In this document: positions 50,182-59,231 of the stretch, piece after piece
How the letters are laid out: the number at the start of each line of letters is the position of its first letter
Position numbering within the stretch: position 1 is the first letter of the stretch
Assembly (NCBI RefSeq): GCF_013087515.1
Contig: NZ_JABFCN010000035.1
Coordinates: forward strand, 1-59,231
Reading direction: 5' to 3'
Source of the DNA: Rhizobium sophorae
Lineage (GTDB): Bacteria; Pseudomonadota; Alphaproteobacteria; Rhizobiales; Rhizobiaceae
DNA length: 59,231 nt
Made by a program: the position numbers and the translations under genes
The notes under the pieces: model-generated
Told to the model about the DNA's origin: nothing
What the model saw: the letters and a program-made list of their open reading frames with translations, nothing else
Database searches by the model: none

Positions 50182-52266
50182 TTATCCATCCGTGCCGCGG
50201 TCGTAGATGCGGCCGGTCAACCAGGCCGGCCAGTCCCGCTCGAAGAAGGATCTGGCACTCTCGTCGAAGCTGCGGTTCGGACGTGTGGAAAGCCTTATGT
50301 CATCTCCATCAACACGAACAACAATCTGCTCTTTGCGATGCGCTTCGCGTTCTTTCCGGAAGCGATAATCCTGCAACGGTCCTGAGCGCGCCAGCGGGAG
50401 AGATTCGCCTTCCGTATCGCATATCGCCCGCGCCCCACGGCTGCCGCCTCCGTTGCGAATGAAGAAATCAAGCGCGCTGAGCACGGCTTCCGAAGCAAGC
50501 GCCATATGCCGCCATTGCACGCCGCGAACCGCCTGCGCTGCTCGACCGTAGGCGACGCCGTTCTCGCGAATTTCAGCATTCAGCTTGCGTGCTTCAATCA
50601 GGGCACCGCTGACACTTTTCTGATCGCAGAGGATGCCGGCCTTGTCGCTCATTCGCGCCTGCACTTGCGAGCGGATCGATTTGACGGTGAGCAGGCTCTC
50701 CGTCCGCAGGCCAGCAAGGATGTAGGCAATGCCTGCCTCTGCCATGGCGGCTATATCCTTCGTGGCGGCACGCTTCGCCCGGCCACTCGCACTGATGTGC
50801 TCGGCTGCCCGGGTGCCGAAGACTTGCCCGGCATTGAGCGCTGCTCCACCCGGCCGCGTCACGCCGTGCGTGCCCGCTGCTTCTCCGACCGCGTAGCAGC
50901 CGCCGAGACTGCTGCGGCCCCAGGTGTCGACCATGATGCCGCCGTTCATGTGCTGGTTGTTGACGGCGAATTCCAGCGGCTCCTCGGCGATATCGATCTT
51001 GTAGCGGCGGTAGAGTTCGATCGCGAGCGGGTTCATATGCTTCAATCGATCAATCGGCATGTTTTGGGCGGCTCCGGCCTTGCCGAGATATTCGCGGACG
51101 TCTTCATCCAGTCTCTCCAGACTGAACGGCAGGTCGCCCGGCACCGATAGGGGATTGCGATTGAAGTCCATGAAGACGCGCCGACCTGCGGCGGTTTCGT
51201 TGGAGATGGCAAGGTCTACCAGGCTCGAGCCGAAATCGAGCATGCGCGTCGCGTGAAACGGCCACTGATAGCCCTTGCGGAAGACGTTCGACGCCAGCTC
51301 CTGCGTGCTGCGATAGTATTCTGCCAGGAAATGGTGTTCGGTGCCTTCGGAATCGAGCGAGTAGATATGCGGGATCGCCTGGACGTAGGTGCCCGACAGG
51401 TTCCACGGGAAGCCTTCCCTGCGTGTTCCTATGCCAAACTGGCTTTCGGTCAAGTTGACAAGTTCGGCGCCGGCCTCCAGCGCCAATCCGAGAGAACCGA
51501 AGCAGCCGTTGGGATAAACGCTGTCGCGATAGAGTTCGCCCGGCCCGCCGACGGCGAGCACGATCACGCCACTCACGAACAGCGCGATGCCCAGCGGGTT
51601 CTCCTCCGTGCGGTCGCTGGCGCGCATGACGAGCATGCCAACGACATGACGGTCAGCGCCATCGCCCTCGGTGAGGATCTTTACCGCCGTGGTCTGGTTA
51701 TAGAACGGCACGCCGAGCCGGATCGCCTCCTCGGCCAGCACCTTGACCATCAGGCGCGAGGTGCGCGGACCGCAGCTGGTGGCGCGGCCGACCTCATCAT
51801 GATCGGTCTGGTATCTCAGCGTCCCACCAAGCGGATCCTGAGGCAGCGGCAGGCCGAGAAACTGCAGCGACGCCATCATCCGGGAGGAGCCGACGGCCTC
51901 GACGTAAGCCGTGTCCTCGTCCATCGCACCGCCGCTGCGGATGGCCCTGGCCATCGCCTTGTAATTGTCGCCCTGATCCGCCGTGTTTGCAGTGTGCAGG
52001 GTCTGCTTGTCGGATCCCGAGCAGGCCGAGGTTCCACCCCAGGCGCTTTGGCTGATGATGACGACGTCATCGCCGCGCCGCTTCATTTCCACCGCCGCCC
52101 GCAGGCCTGCAGCACCGGATCCGACGACGACGCAACCGCCTCGATAGATCGGCACCTCGATGCCGGCGAGCCGGACCGTTTCTGACGGGGCAGCCTCGGG
52201 CGGCAGCCGCGGCATGTCGACGTCGGTCAGTGCGTCGAGAATTTCCTGCGGAACGTCCATGGTCAT
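50182..52266 (-). CDS. FAD-dependent oxidoreductase (fumarate reductase/SdhA-like)
   Basis: 694 residues with an N-terminal dinucleotide loop (VVVGSGAAGLRAAVEMKRRG), the GGTSACSGSDKQTLH region, a fold of the FRD/SdhA flavoprotein family, and the FAD-closing NAGQVFGTRAAEHI. Family-like basic/His region around TSCGPRTSRLM. It is the distal gene of the minus-strand operon (4-bp overlap with the Gfo/Idh/MocA gene). It probably oxidises a metabolite, passing electrons to a quinone or cytochrome partner not seen here. The substrate is unknown. Confidence 0.8.
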   Translation of the reverse strand: MTMDVPQEILDALTDVDMPRLPPEAAPSETVRLAGIEVPIYRGGCVVVGSGAAGLRAAVEMKRRGDDVVIISQSAWGGTSACSGSDKQTLHTANTADQGDNYKAMARAIRSGGAMDEDTAYVEAVGSSRMMASLQFLGLPLPQDPLGGTLRYQTDHDEVGRATSCGPRTSRLMVKVLAEEAIRLGVPFYNQTTAVKILTEGDGADRHVVGMLVMRASDRTEENPLGIALFVSGVIVLAVGGPGELYRDSVYPNGCFGSLGLALEAGAELVNLTESQFGIGTRREGFPWNLSGTYVQAIPHIYSLDSEGTEHHFLAEYYRSTQELASNVFRKGYQWPFHATRMLDFGSSLVDLAISNETAAGRRVFMDFNRNPLSVPGDLPFSLERLDEDVREYLGKAGAAQNMPIDRLKHMNPLAIELYRRYKIDIAEEPLEFAVNNQHMNGGIMVDTWGRSSLGGCYAVGEAAGTHGVTRPGGAALNAGQVFGTRAAEHISASGRAKRAATKDIAAMAEAGIAYILAGLRTESLLTVKSIRSQVQARMSDKAGILCDQKSVSGALIEARKLNAEIRENGVAYGRAAQAVRGVQWRHMALASEAVLSALDFFIRNGGGSRGARAICDTEGESLPLARSGPLQDYRFRKEREAHRKEQIVVRVDGDDIRLSTRPNRSFDESARSFFERDWPAWLTGRIYDRGTDG

Positions 52267-53441
52267 TGACGTTCAGCCAGCGGGATGTCGACCCAGCGCC
52301 TCTGCCGGGAAGACTCCATGCATGCGTCGACGATCTGGCAGATGTGGTGGCCGGTCTCGAATGTCGGCCACATCGGTCTGTTGGTAACGATCGAGCGGAT
52401 CACCTCGGCGGCTTCGATGATCTTGCTTTCATTATAACCCAAGCCGAAATTCGGCAGCGGAAGGAAAGCCCGGAAGGTCGGGTTCTCGGGCCCTACATCG
52501 ATCTCCCGGAAGCCGCGCCGCCCCGTCCGGTCGTCGTTGGAGTAGAAGCGCAGCCGGTTTATTTCGTCATAGCTATAGGCGATGCTGCCTTTCGTTCCAT
52601 AGATTTCGTAGGTCTGCATGAACTTGCGGCCGGTGGCGACGCGGCTGAAATCGACGATCCCGCCGGCGCCGTTCTCGAAGCGGCAGAGCAGGTTCGTTGC
52701 GTCGGGGTTGGTGATGTCAGCCCAGGCCTCGTTCCCTGTCAGCTTCACCTGCTCCCCATAGGCAAGACCCTCGACGACGGGCCGGCGCGGCGTCACGATC
52801 AGATTGTCGGCGATCAAAGAACTGACGCGGCCGATCAGGAAATCCATGAAGCTGAAGATATGCGAACCGGTATCACCGACGATACCGGTCGGCGCCAGCT
52901 TTCCGTCAGCGCGCCACATGAAGGGTGCGTAGGGATCGCCATACATGTCGACATGCTGGCAGCCACGGAACAGCTTGATCTCGCCGATTTCGCCGGATTC
53001 TATCATCTCTTTGGCCAGATCGTGGACGGGATTTCGGGGAAAGGCGTGTCCGACGCGGGTGATGACACCCTTTTCCCTGGCGATGTCAGCCAGTTCCCGC
53101 GCTTCGGCAGCGGTGTTTGCCAATGGCTTCTCGCAATAGACATGTTTGCCGGCCAGCAAAGCCGCCTTGGCCACCTCGTAGTGAAGATAGTCAGGCAGGC
53201 AAATATCGATCAGATCGACCTCGGGATCAGCGACGGCCAGTTTCCAATCCTGAAGAATCCTTGCGCCCGGCGCCCTGTGGGCAAGATCCCCGGCTGCCGT
53301 CGAGGGGCCTTCGACGAGAGCGACGATCCGTGCCGTTCCGTCCGACACTCCGAAGAAATGCGGAAAGGTCTGATAGGCCATCGTGTGGACCTTTCCCATC
53401 CAGCCCGAGGCGCCAAGCACTGCAACTCTGACTTCAGACAT
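52263..53441 (-). CDS. Gfo/Idh/MocA oxidoreductase
   Basis: 392 residues: N-terminal Rossmann VAVLGASGWMGKVHTMAYQTF, EKPLANTAAEARELADIA in the conserved EKP block, and a C-terminal sugar-dehydrogenase domain (SHIFSFMDFLIGRVSSLI, with His/Asp region). NAD(P)-dependent oxidation of sugars, inositols or keto-sugars. ATGA overlap with the flavoprotein. Its neighbours suggest work on a glycoside or polyol that was first oxidised by the GMC enzymes. Confidence 0.9.
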   Translation of the reverse strand: MSEVRVAVLGASGWMGKVHTMAYQTFPHFFGVSDGTARIVALVEGPSTAAGDLAHRAPGARILQDWKLAVADPEVDLIDICLPDYLHYEVAKAALLAGKHVYCEKPLANTAAEARELADIAREKGVITRVGHAFPRNPVHDLAKEMIESGEIGEIKLFRGCQHVDMYGDPYAPFMWRADGKLAPTGIVGDTGSHIFSFMDFLIGRVSSLIADNLIVTPRRPVVEGLAYGEQVKLTGNEAWADITNPDATNLLCRFENGAGGIVDFSRVATGRKFMQTYEIYGTKGSIAYSYDEINRLRFYSNDDRTGRRGFREIDVGPENPTFRAFLPLPNFGLGYNESKIIEAAEVIRSIVTNRPMWPTFETGHHICQIVDACMESSRQRRWVDIPLAERQ

Positions 53442-53465
53442 TGTCGTCTCTCCTCTCGACAGGAC

Positions 53466-55121
53466 TTACCGGATTTCGGCGCGGGCCCTTGGCCTCGCAT
53501 CGTTGCGTTCATAGGCGAAGATGGTGGGGGCAAGTGCCGGCAAACCGCGAATAAGATCCGATCCCTTTTCGCCGACCATGATCGTCGGCGCATTGGTATT
53601 GCAGGACGGCACGCGCGGCATGACGGATGAATCGCAGACCCTCAGGCCTTCCACGCCATGGACCTTGAGATCGAGCCCGACAACCGCGTCCGGTCCCCTC
53701 CCCATCTTGCAGGTGCCGACCGGATGATGGTCGGTCTTGGCGTTGGCGCAGCCATAATCGAAAAGCTGCTCGTCGGTCATCACCTTCGGTCCGGGAAGCC
53801 TTTCGGCCATGACATAGGGCTTCAGCGCCGCCTGCTGCATGATCTCGCGCGCGAGCTTGAGCCCCTCCAGCGACATCGTCCTGTCATGAGGATCGGACCA
53901 GTAGTTGGGGTCAATCAAGGGCGCGGCAGCCGGGTCCGAGGATGACAGACGCACGGTCCCCCGCGAGCGGGGATGCAGATAGGCGGAGTTGAGCGTCACT
54001 CCCGCATTCTTGAGCCGCTCGACGCCTGCCTCGATGCCCGACCCCAGACCCAGGTGGAACTGGATATCGGGAGACCGTGCCTGCGGATCGGCATACCAGA
54101 AGCCACCGGTCTCGAAGAGCGACGAGGCGACCGGTCCGGTCCGGAACAGGACATATTGAAGCCCTGCCCAAAGTGTGCGGTGGAATTTTGCGACTCCGTC
54201 ATACGTGTGATCGCCCGTGCATTCGGCGATGACGAATAGATCCAAGTGATCCTGGAGGTTGCCGCCGACACCCGGCAGATCGTGCAGCACTTTGACGCCC
54301 ACCGAGCGCAGATGGTCGGCCGGTCCGATGCCGGACTGCAGAAGCAGCTTCGGCGATCCGATGGCGCCCGATGAGACCAGTACTTCGCGATCGGCGCGGA
54401 CGATCTCCTGGCCGCGCCAGGTCACGATCTCGACGCCTGTCGCACGGCCTCCTTCCACGATGATGCGTGCGACGCGCGCGCCCGTCCGGACCGTCAGGTT
54501 CTTGCGGTCCTTGATCGGCGAGAGATAGGCGAGCGAAGCCGACGACCGGCGGCGATTGCGCTGCGTCAGCTGATAAAATCCCACTCCGGCCTGCTGGCGT
54601 CCGTTGAAGTCGTGATTATAGGGAATGCCGAGCTCTTGCCCTGCACGGATATAGGCGTCGCAGATCGGCAGCGCTGCCGCCGGCATCGAGACACCTAGCG
54701 GACCGCCATAGGAATGGTAGTCATCGGCGAAGCGTTGATTGTCCTCGGCGCGTTTGAAATAGGGTAGGATCGAACGGTAGTCCCAGCCCTCGCAACCGTC
54801 TTCTCGCGCCCAGAGGTCATAATCCGCGGCGTTTCCGCGGGTATAGAGCTGAGCGTTGATCGACGAGCCGCCGCCGATGACCTTTGCCTGCGTATAACGA
54901 AGCACCCGGCCTTTCATGTGCTTCTGGGGAACGGTTTCCCATCCCCAGCTGGCGACACCTTTGGTCATCTTGGCGAAGCCGGCCGGCATATGAAAAAGCG
55001 GATTCCAATCACCGCCACCCGCCTCGAGCAGGAGCACGTTGACATCGGGATCTTCGCTCAGCCGGCTTGCCAGAACGCAACCTGCCGGACCGGCGCCGGT
55101 GATGATGTAATCAAATCCCAT
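53466..55121 (-). CDS. GMC oxidoreductase (choline dehydrogenase-like)
   Basis: 551 residues. FAD loop YIITGAGPAGCVLASRL, GMC signature 1 GGGSSINAQLYTRGNAADYD, signature 2 SSGAIGSPKLLLQSGIGP, catalytic histidine in DHHPVGTCKMG, and the paired Asn in CNTNAPTIMVGEKG. Oxidises a hydroxyl group; electron acceptor probably a quinone or cytochrome rather than O2. One base after the stop of the upstream GMC gene. Confidence 0.88.
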   Translation of the reverse strand: MGFDYIITGAGPAGCVLASRLSEDPDVNVLLLEAGGGDWNPLFHMPAGFAKMTKGVASWGWETVPQKHMKGRVLRYTQAKVIGGGSSINAQLYTRGNAADYDLWAREDGCEGWDYRSILPYFKRAEDNQRFADDYHSYGGPLGVSMPAAALPICDAYIRAGQELGIPYNHDFNGRQQAGVGFYQLTQRNRRRSSASLAYLSPIKDRKNLTVRTGARVARIIVEGGRATGVEIVTWRGQEIVRADREVLVSSGAIGSPKLLLQSGIGPADHLRSVGVKVLHDLPGVGGNLQDHLDLFVIAECTGDHTYDGVAKFHRTLWAGLQYVLFRTGPVASSLFETGGFWYADPQARSPDIQFHLGLGSGIEAGVERLKNAGVTLNSAYLHPRSRGTVRLSSSDPAAAPLIDPNYWSDPHDRTMSLEGLKLAREIMQQAALKPYVMAERLPGPKVMTDEQLFDYGCANAKTDHHPVGTCKMGRGPDAVVGLDLKVHGVEGLRVCDSSVMPRVPSCNTNAPTIMVGEKGSDLIRGLPALAPTIFAYERNDARPRARAEIR

Positions 55122-55122
55122 G

Positions 55123-56673
55123 TTACTGTCCTGTTGCATCCGGCCTGGCGACCGCCAGCGCCTGTGTCACGCCTACAAAGTCCTTCGACGCAATGTGATC
55201 CGCCACTCGCAGCGCCTGGGCGGCGACGGTGAGCGCAGGATTGACCGCAGCCGAGGTGGGGAGGAAACCGGCGTCGACGACAAAGAGGTTTTCGTGATCG
55301 TAGGAACGGCAGTATGGATCCAACGGCGCTGTCGCGGGATCGTTGCCGATGCGGATCGTTCCGCACTGATGGGAAGGCGTGCGCTTGTCGAAGGGCCTCG
55401 ACAGTACGATCGGAAATCCGATCGATTTCAGGATCGTCTTCAGCTTGGCCACGAGCGCTAGATGCGCATCCCAGTTGGTTCGTTGCCATTGGAGAACGAT
55501 CCGGTCTCCATCGACCATGACCCGGCTTTCGGGATTGGGCACGTCCTCGCTCATCGCATAGAAGTCGATGGCATGGGTTGTGATGAAGCGGAGAAACCAT
55601 TCCGGCGCCTGCGGCAGAGAGCCCTTGAGGACTTTTTCGGAGATGCGGCCAAGGAGCTGCACATTGCCGAGCGGCGGTCCTCCCTCCCCGTCCGAGAGAT
55701 AGAAGTCGTTGAAAGCAAAAGTCTTCTGGTAGACAGCCGTGTTCCTGAACTTTGGTGAGACGCCGATGACAGCCGACGCATTGTGGTTCATGAAGTTGCG
55801 GCCCACCTGATCGGAAGAATTCGCCAAGCCACCTGGGAAGCGGTCGTTTTTCGAACGCAGCAAAAGCACTGATGACTGGACGGCGCCTGCGGAAAGGATG
55901 ACAACCTTCGGTGACACCGTAAGCGTCTGACCGTTCCTGACATAGGTGACCCGGTCGATCCGGCTCCCCGCCCCGGTGTCGAGCCTGATTACGCGCGCAT
56001 TGGTTTCGAGCCGCACGTTCTCGTGCTTCAACGCCACCGCAAGGGCTGCGGTCTCGGCGTCCATCTTGCCGTCGCGTGCGTTCGGATGGGCATCCCATGG
56101 TGTCTGGGCCTTGGAGAGCCAGGCGTCGAGGTCCAGGCCGAGCGGCAAGGAAGACGGATGCAGGCCTTTCCCCTTGAGGCGCGCCCTGACATCGGCGATC
56201 GGCGCCTCGTCGGGCACGGGCGGATATGCGTAGCCAGCCGAGTGGTACGGTTCGGTGGGATCTTCGCCCAGGCTGCCGCGAACCTGATACAACAGTTCCG
56301 CCCTTGAGTACCACGGTTCCAGCGCCTCATAGGGAAACGGCCAGGCCGGCGACACGCCCTCGCGATGCTGGATGACGTCGAAATCCTCTTTGCGGTAGCG
56401 CGACAAGACGGCGCCATAGAATTTCGAATTGCCGCCGACATTGTAATAGTTGCCGGGATTGAAGCCTTTGCCATCTGCCTCGTACCAGGTTTCTTTTGGG
56501 CGGAAATGTCCCAGCTGGAAGATGGCGCGCTGGTCGCGATTGACCGGACGGTCGGCGATATGATCGCCGGCTTCGAGGATCAATATCTGCGCGCCGGTCG
56601 CGGCGAGGCCGGCGGCGACGGTGGAGCCGCCGACGCCCGAGCCGATGATGACGATATCTGGTGAACCGTTCAT
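55123..56673 (-). CDS. GMC oxidoreductase (glucoside/gluconate dehydrogenase-like)
   Basis: 516 residues. FAD loop IVIIGSGVGGSTVAAGLAAT, GNSKFYGAVLSRY, SAGAVQSSVLLLRS, and the C-terminal H-x-x-G type active site SHQCGTIRIGND with the asparagine in AVNPALTVAAQALRV. This set resembles glucose- and gluconate-type membrane-linked dehydrogenases and glucoside 3-dehydrogenases, whereas the next gene is choline-dehydrogenase-like. 15 bp after the ABC ATPase stop. Often needs a small gamma and a cytochrome subunit; none is seen nearby. Confidence 0.85.
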   Translation of the reverse strand: MNGSPDIVIIGSGVGGSTVAAGLAATGAQILILEAGDHIADRPVNRDQRAIFQLGHFRPKETWYEADGKGFNPGNYYNVGGNSKFYGAVLSRYRKEDFDVIQHREGVSPAWPFPYEALEPWYSRAELLYQVRGSLGEDPTEPYHSAGYAYPPVPDEAPIADVRARLKGKGLHPSSLPLGLDLDAWLSKAQTPWDAHPNARDGKMDAETAALAVALKHENVRLETNARVIRLDTGAGSRIDRVTYVRNGQTLTVSPKVVILSAGAVQSSVLLLRSKNDRFPGGLANSSDQVGRNFMNHNASAVIGVSPKFRNTAVYQKTFAFNDFYLSDGEGGPPLGNVQLLGRISEKVLKGSLPQAPEWFLRFITTHAIDFYAMSEDVPNPESRVMVDGDRIVLQWQRTNWDAHLALVAKLKTILKSIGFPIVLSRPFDKRTPSHQCGTIRIGNDPATAPLDPYCRSYDHENLFVVDAGFLPTSAAVNPALTVAAQALRVADHIASKDFVGVTQALAVARPDATGQ

Positions 56674-56688
56674 ATCAGCACCTGGCCC

Positions 56689-57804
56689 TCACCCGATCCT
56701 GGCCTGGCTATTGGGATCGAAGAAGACGGCCTTATCGAGATTGAAGGCAAGGCGGGTGTTTTGTCCTGGAGCGATGCCGGTATCGGCGCGCAGGCGGGCG
56801 ACGACGGATTTGCCGCCGAGCTTGGTGACGGCGAAGGTGTCGGAGCCGGCCGGTTCGACCACCTCGATCAGGCAATCGCCCTCGGTCAGCGAGCGCGCCT
56901 TGCGGTCGGCGCCATCGGGATCGGTCAGCGCCTCCGGGCGGATGCCGAAGATCACCTGTCTGCCGGTATAGGCAGTCAGACCGTCATTGCCTGATATGAC
57001 AGGGAGCCTCAGCGGGGCGGCATTCGGCCGCTCCAGCGAGACTTCCAGCCCGCCGGCGCCGTTCTCGACGGTGGCGTTCAAGAGGTTCATCGCCGGCGAT
57101 CCCATGAAGTCGGCGACGAAGAGATTGAAGGGGCTGTTATAGATCTCGGCCGGCGTGCCGAACTGCTGCAGCACGCCATCCTTCAGCACGGCGATCTTGG
57201 TCGCCAGCGTCATCGCCTCGATCTGATCATGGGTGACATAGACGAAGGTGGTGCCCATGCGCTGATGCAGCCGCTTGATCTCGGTGCGCATGTCGACGCG
57301 CAGCTTGGCGTCGAGATTGGACAGCGGCTCGTCGAACAGGAAGACCTGCGGATTGCGCACCAGCGCCCGGCCCATGGCGACACGCTGGCGCTGGCCGCCG
57401 GAGAGCTGGCTCGGCTTGCGGTCGAGCAGATGGCCGATCTGCAGCATGTCGGAGACTTGGGCGATCGCCCTGGCGCGCTCCTCCTTGGGAACGCCGCGGA
57501 TCTCCATGCCGAAGGCGATGTTGCCCGCCACCGTCATGTTCGGATAGAGCGCATAGGACTGGAACACCATGGCGATGTCGCGCTTGGAGGGATGCAGACC
57601 GCTGATGTCGCGCCCGTCGATCTTGATATCGCCGGAGGTGATCGTCTCCAGCCCGGCAATGGTGTTGAGCAGGGTGGACTTGCCGCAGCCGGACGGGCCG
57701 ACCAGCACGAGAAAGCCGCCCTTTTCGAGTTCGAGGTCGATCCCCTTGAGAATGTCGACGGCGCCGAAGCGTTTTTTGAGACCGGAGATTTCGAGGAAGG
57801 CCAT
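56689..57804 (-). CDS. ugpC: Sugar ABC transporter ATP-binding protein (UgpC/MalK type)
   Basis: 371 residues. Walker A GPSGCGKST, Q-loop, signature LSGGQRQRVAMGRAL, Walker B VFLFDEPLSNLD, His switch YVTHDQIEAMTL, then a TOBE-type regulatory domain that closes the dimer. CUT1-class ATPase. Only 3 bp after the MalG-type permease. The symbol denotes the family. Confidence 0.92.
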   Translation of the reverse strand: MAFLEISGLKKRFGAVDILKGIDLELEKGGFLVLVGPSGCGKSTLLNTIAGLETITSGDIKIDGRDISGLHPSKRDIAMVFQSYALYPNMTVAGNIAFGMEIRGVPKEERARAIAQVSDMLQIGHLLDRKPSQLSGGQRQRVAMGRALVRNPQVFLFDEPLSNLDAKLRVDMRTEIKRLHQRMGTTFVYVTHDQIEAMTLATKIAVLKDGVLQQFGTPAEIYNSPFNLFVADFMGSPAMNLLNATVENGAGGLEVSLERPNAAPLRLPVISGNDGLTAYTGRQVIFGIRPEALTDPDGADRKARSLTEGDCLIEVVEPAGSDTFAVTKLGGKSVVARLRADTGIAPGQNTRLAFNLDKAVFFDPNSQARIG

Positions 57805-57807
57805 GGA

Positions 57808-58770
57808 TTACCCTTTGACAGCGCCCGCCATCAGACCGCGCACGAAGTAGCGGCCGGCGAGGATATAGACGATGAGCGTCGGCACGGCGGCGATCATCGC
57901 AGCCGCCATGTTGACATTGTATTCGACGACGCCCGTCGAGGTGTTGACGACATTGTTCAGCGCCACCGTCATCGGCATGGATTCACCGGTGCCGGCGTAA
58001 GCCGAGGCAAACAGGAAGTCGTTCCAGATATTGGTGAACTGGTAGATGACGGTGACGACGATGATCGGCAGCGAGTTCGGCAGCATGATGCGCCGGAAGA
58101 TCTGGAAGAAGCTGGCGCCATCGACCTGGGCGGCCCTGACCAGCTCGGTCGGAAAGGCCTCGTAGAAATTGCGGAAGAACAGCGTCGTGAAGCCCAAGCC
58201 ATAGACGACATGCACGAAGACCAGGTTGACCGTCGGATTGCCGAAGCCGAAGTTGAAGCCCGTGGCATTCTGCAGCGTCATGCCGAAGCGGCCGAGACTG
58301 CCGAGGATCGTTGCCATCGGCAGCAGCACCGACTGGAACGGGATGAAGCAGGCAAACAGCATCAGCCCGAACACCAGCGTGTGGCCGGGAAAGCGCCACT
58401 TGGTCAGCACATAGCCGTTGAGCGCCCCCATGATGGTGGAGATTGCGACGGCCGGCACCACCATCTTGATCGAGTTCCAGAAGTAGCCCTTGATGCCGGC
58501 GCAGGTGAGCCCGACACAGGTCTCGCCCCAGGCCTTGATCCAGGGATCGAAGGTCGGCGATTGCGGCAGCGCCAGCATGTTGCCGTTCTGGATCTCGTCC
58601 ATGGTCTTGAACGAGGTCGTCAGCATGACGAAGAGCGGCATCAGATAGAGGACGGCAAAGACCAGCAGCAGGCCGTAGATGATGGTGCGGCCGATCCAGC
58701 GGGTGTTGGTGCTGTTCCTGCTGTCGCGTGCTGCGGTCGAGGTTGCTATCGGAGAGGTCACGCTGCTCAT
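57808..58770 (-). CDS. Carbohydrate ABC permease, MalG type
   Basis: 320 residues with six to seven membrane spans, N-terminal cytoplasmic lead, and the EAA loop ELVRAAQVDGASFFQIFRRI. Inner-membrane half of a CUT1 sugar importer. The ATGA overlap with the MalF-type gene shows tight coupling. Confidence 0.9.
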   Translation of the reverse strand: MSSVTSPIATSTAARDSRNSTNTRWIGRTIIYGLLLVFAVLYLMPLFVMLTTSFKTMDEIQNGNMLALPQSPTFDPWIKAWGETCVGLTCAGIKGYFWNSIKMVVPAVAISTIMGALNGYVLTKWRFPGHTLVFGLMLFACFIPFQSVLLPMATILGSLGRFGMTLQNATGFNFGFGNPTVNLVFVHVVYGLGFTTLFFRNFYEAFPTELVRAAQVDGASFFQIFRRIMLPNSLPIIVVTVIYQFTNIWNDFLFASAYAGTGESMPMTVALNNVVNTSTGVVEYNVNMAAAMIAAVPTLIVYILAGRYFVRGLMAGAVKG

Positions 58771-59231
58771 CGCGCCTTCTCCTTCAGTTCGGAATAGAGA
58801 TAGGGAACGATGATCGCCGAGATGGTCATCAGCATGATGATGGCGCTGGCCGAGCCGACGGCCATCTCGTTGCGCTTGAAGGTGTATTCATACATGAAGT
58901 TGGACGGCAGCCAGGCCGAGCCGCCGGGGCCGCCCGAGGTCAGCGCCACCACCAGGTCATAGGACTTGATCGCCATATGGGCGAGCACGATGAAGGCGGA
59001 CAGGAAGATCGGCCGCAGCAGCGGGATGACGATGCGGCGATAGAGCTGGAATGGCGAGGCGCCGTCGATCTGGGCGGCCTTCATGATCTCGCCGTCGATG
59101 CCGCGCAGACCCGCCAGGAACATCGCCATGACGAAGCCCGACGCCTGCCAGACGCCGGCGATGACCACGGTGTAGATGACGAAGTCCTTGTTCTTGATCC
59201 AGTCGAAGTGGAAGCTTGTCCAGCCGAAGTG
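58767..59231 (-). CDS. Carbohydrate ABC permease, MalF type (partial, off the right edge)
   Basis: The C-terminal ~154 residues of the partner permease: WQASGFVMAMFLAGLRG, the EAA loop EIMKAAQIDGASPFQLYRRI, three later membrane spans, ending ELKEKAR. The open frame continues to the window edge, so its start lies outside. A substrate-binding protein gene is expected further upstream. Confidence 0.9.
   Translation of the reverse strand, partial: HFGWTSFHFDWIKNKDFVIYTVVIAGVWQASGFVMAMFLAGLRGIDGEIMKAAQIDGASPFQLYRRIVIPLLRPIFLSAFIVLAHMAIKSYDLVVALTSGGPGGSAWLPSNFMYEYTFKRNEMAVGSASAIIMLMTISAIIVPYLYSELKEKAR

Noticed and set aside
57229..58797. 522-residue plus-strand open frame
   Set aside because: It is antisense to the ABC transporter genes, is rich in His/Asp/Glu/Gln from reversed GC-rich codons, and lacks any domain character.
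1..59231. CRISPR arrays, insertion sequences, prophage genes
   Set aside because: No spaced direct repeats, transposase or phage structural motifs were seen. The only duplicated segments are the nrdJ and COG3904 relics.

Overview
The window looks like a chromosomal (or chromid) piece of a Rhizobium-type alphaproteobacterium, probably of the R. leguminosarum/R. etli group. Supporting signs are the high GC content, the AdoCbl-dependent ribonucleotide reductase NrdJ, BA14K and DUF1236 proteins, GGAAC...CGTT (EcfG-type) promoters, an FNR/FixK box, and palindromic intergenic elements. The species is inferred from gene content and style, not from a marker gene.

Layout. 0-5 kb: an AraC regulator, alanine dehydrogenase with a divergent Lrp-type regulator, a DMT exporter, a PilZ protein and an unrecognised membrane protein. 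5-19 kb: housekeeping and stress genes (cpdB, LysR/azoR pair, TetR/SDR pair, diguanylate cyclase, HlyU, ilvA, VanZ, tRNA-Leu, wrbA, a CinA-domain protein, a universal stress protein behind an FNR/FixK box, gpt, a PDC-like periplasmic protein). 19-23.4 kb: nrdJ with a long leader carrying candidate NrdR boxes. 23.4-29 kb: a scarred accessory stretch. It holds a frameshifted DUF2314 gene, a displaced copy of the nrdJ 3' region, an HxlR/oxidoreductase pair, a patatin phospholipase, a frameshifted periplasmic ClpP-like gene, and a 3' fragment duplicated from that last gene.

29-35.4 kb: the aerobic phenylalanine/tyrosine/homogentisate route (phhA, hpd, hmgA, fahA, maiA) with two Lrp-type regulators. 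35.5-39.6 kb: an animal-type heme peroxidase, then a subtilase overlapping by 4 bp a 76-residue protein shaped like a free-standing subtilase propeptide inhibitor. 39.6-41.7 kb: an L,D-transpeptidase and a divergent LysR regulator.

41.7-50.2 kb: an envelope/stress cluster of small membrane or exported proteins around a HisKA_3 histidine kinase and a NarL-type response regulator. A 12-bp palindrome, GGACYTTRGTCC, recurs in its intergenic regions. At two promoters it occurs as a pair with 22-bp spacing, set exactly 7 bp upstream of an EcfG-like -35 element. This is the best candidate here for an undescribed regulatory circuit. 50.2-59.2 kb: one minus-strand operon, running off the right edge, with a sugar ABC transporter followed by two GMC oxidoreductases, a Gfo/Idh/MocA dehydrogenase and a fumarate-reductase-like flavoprotein. 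It is probably an oxidative route for an unidentified sugar, polyol or glycoside.

All assignments come from reading the sequence and recalling family motifs; no database search was run.
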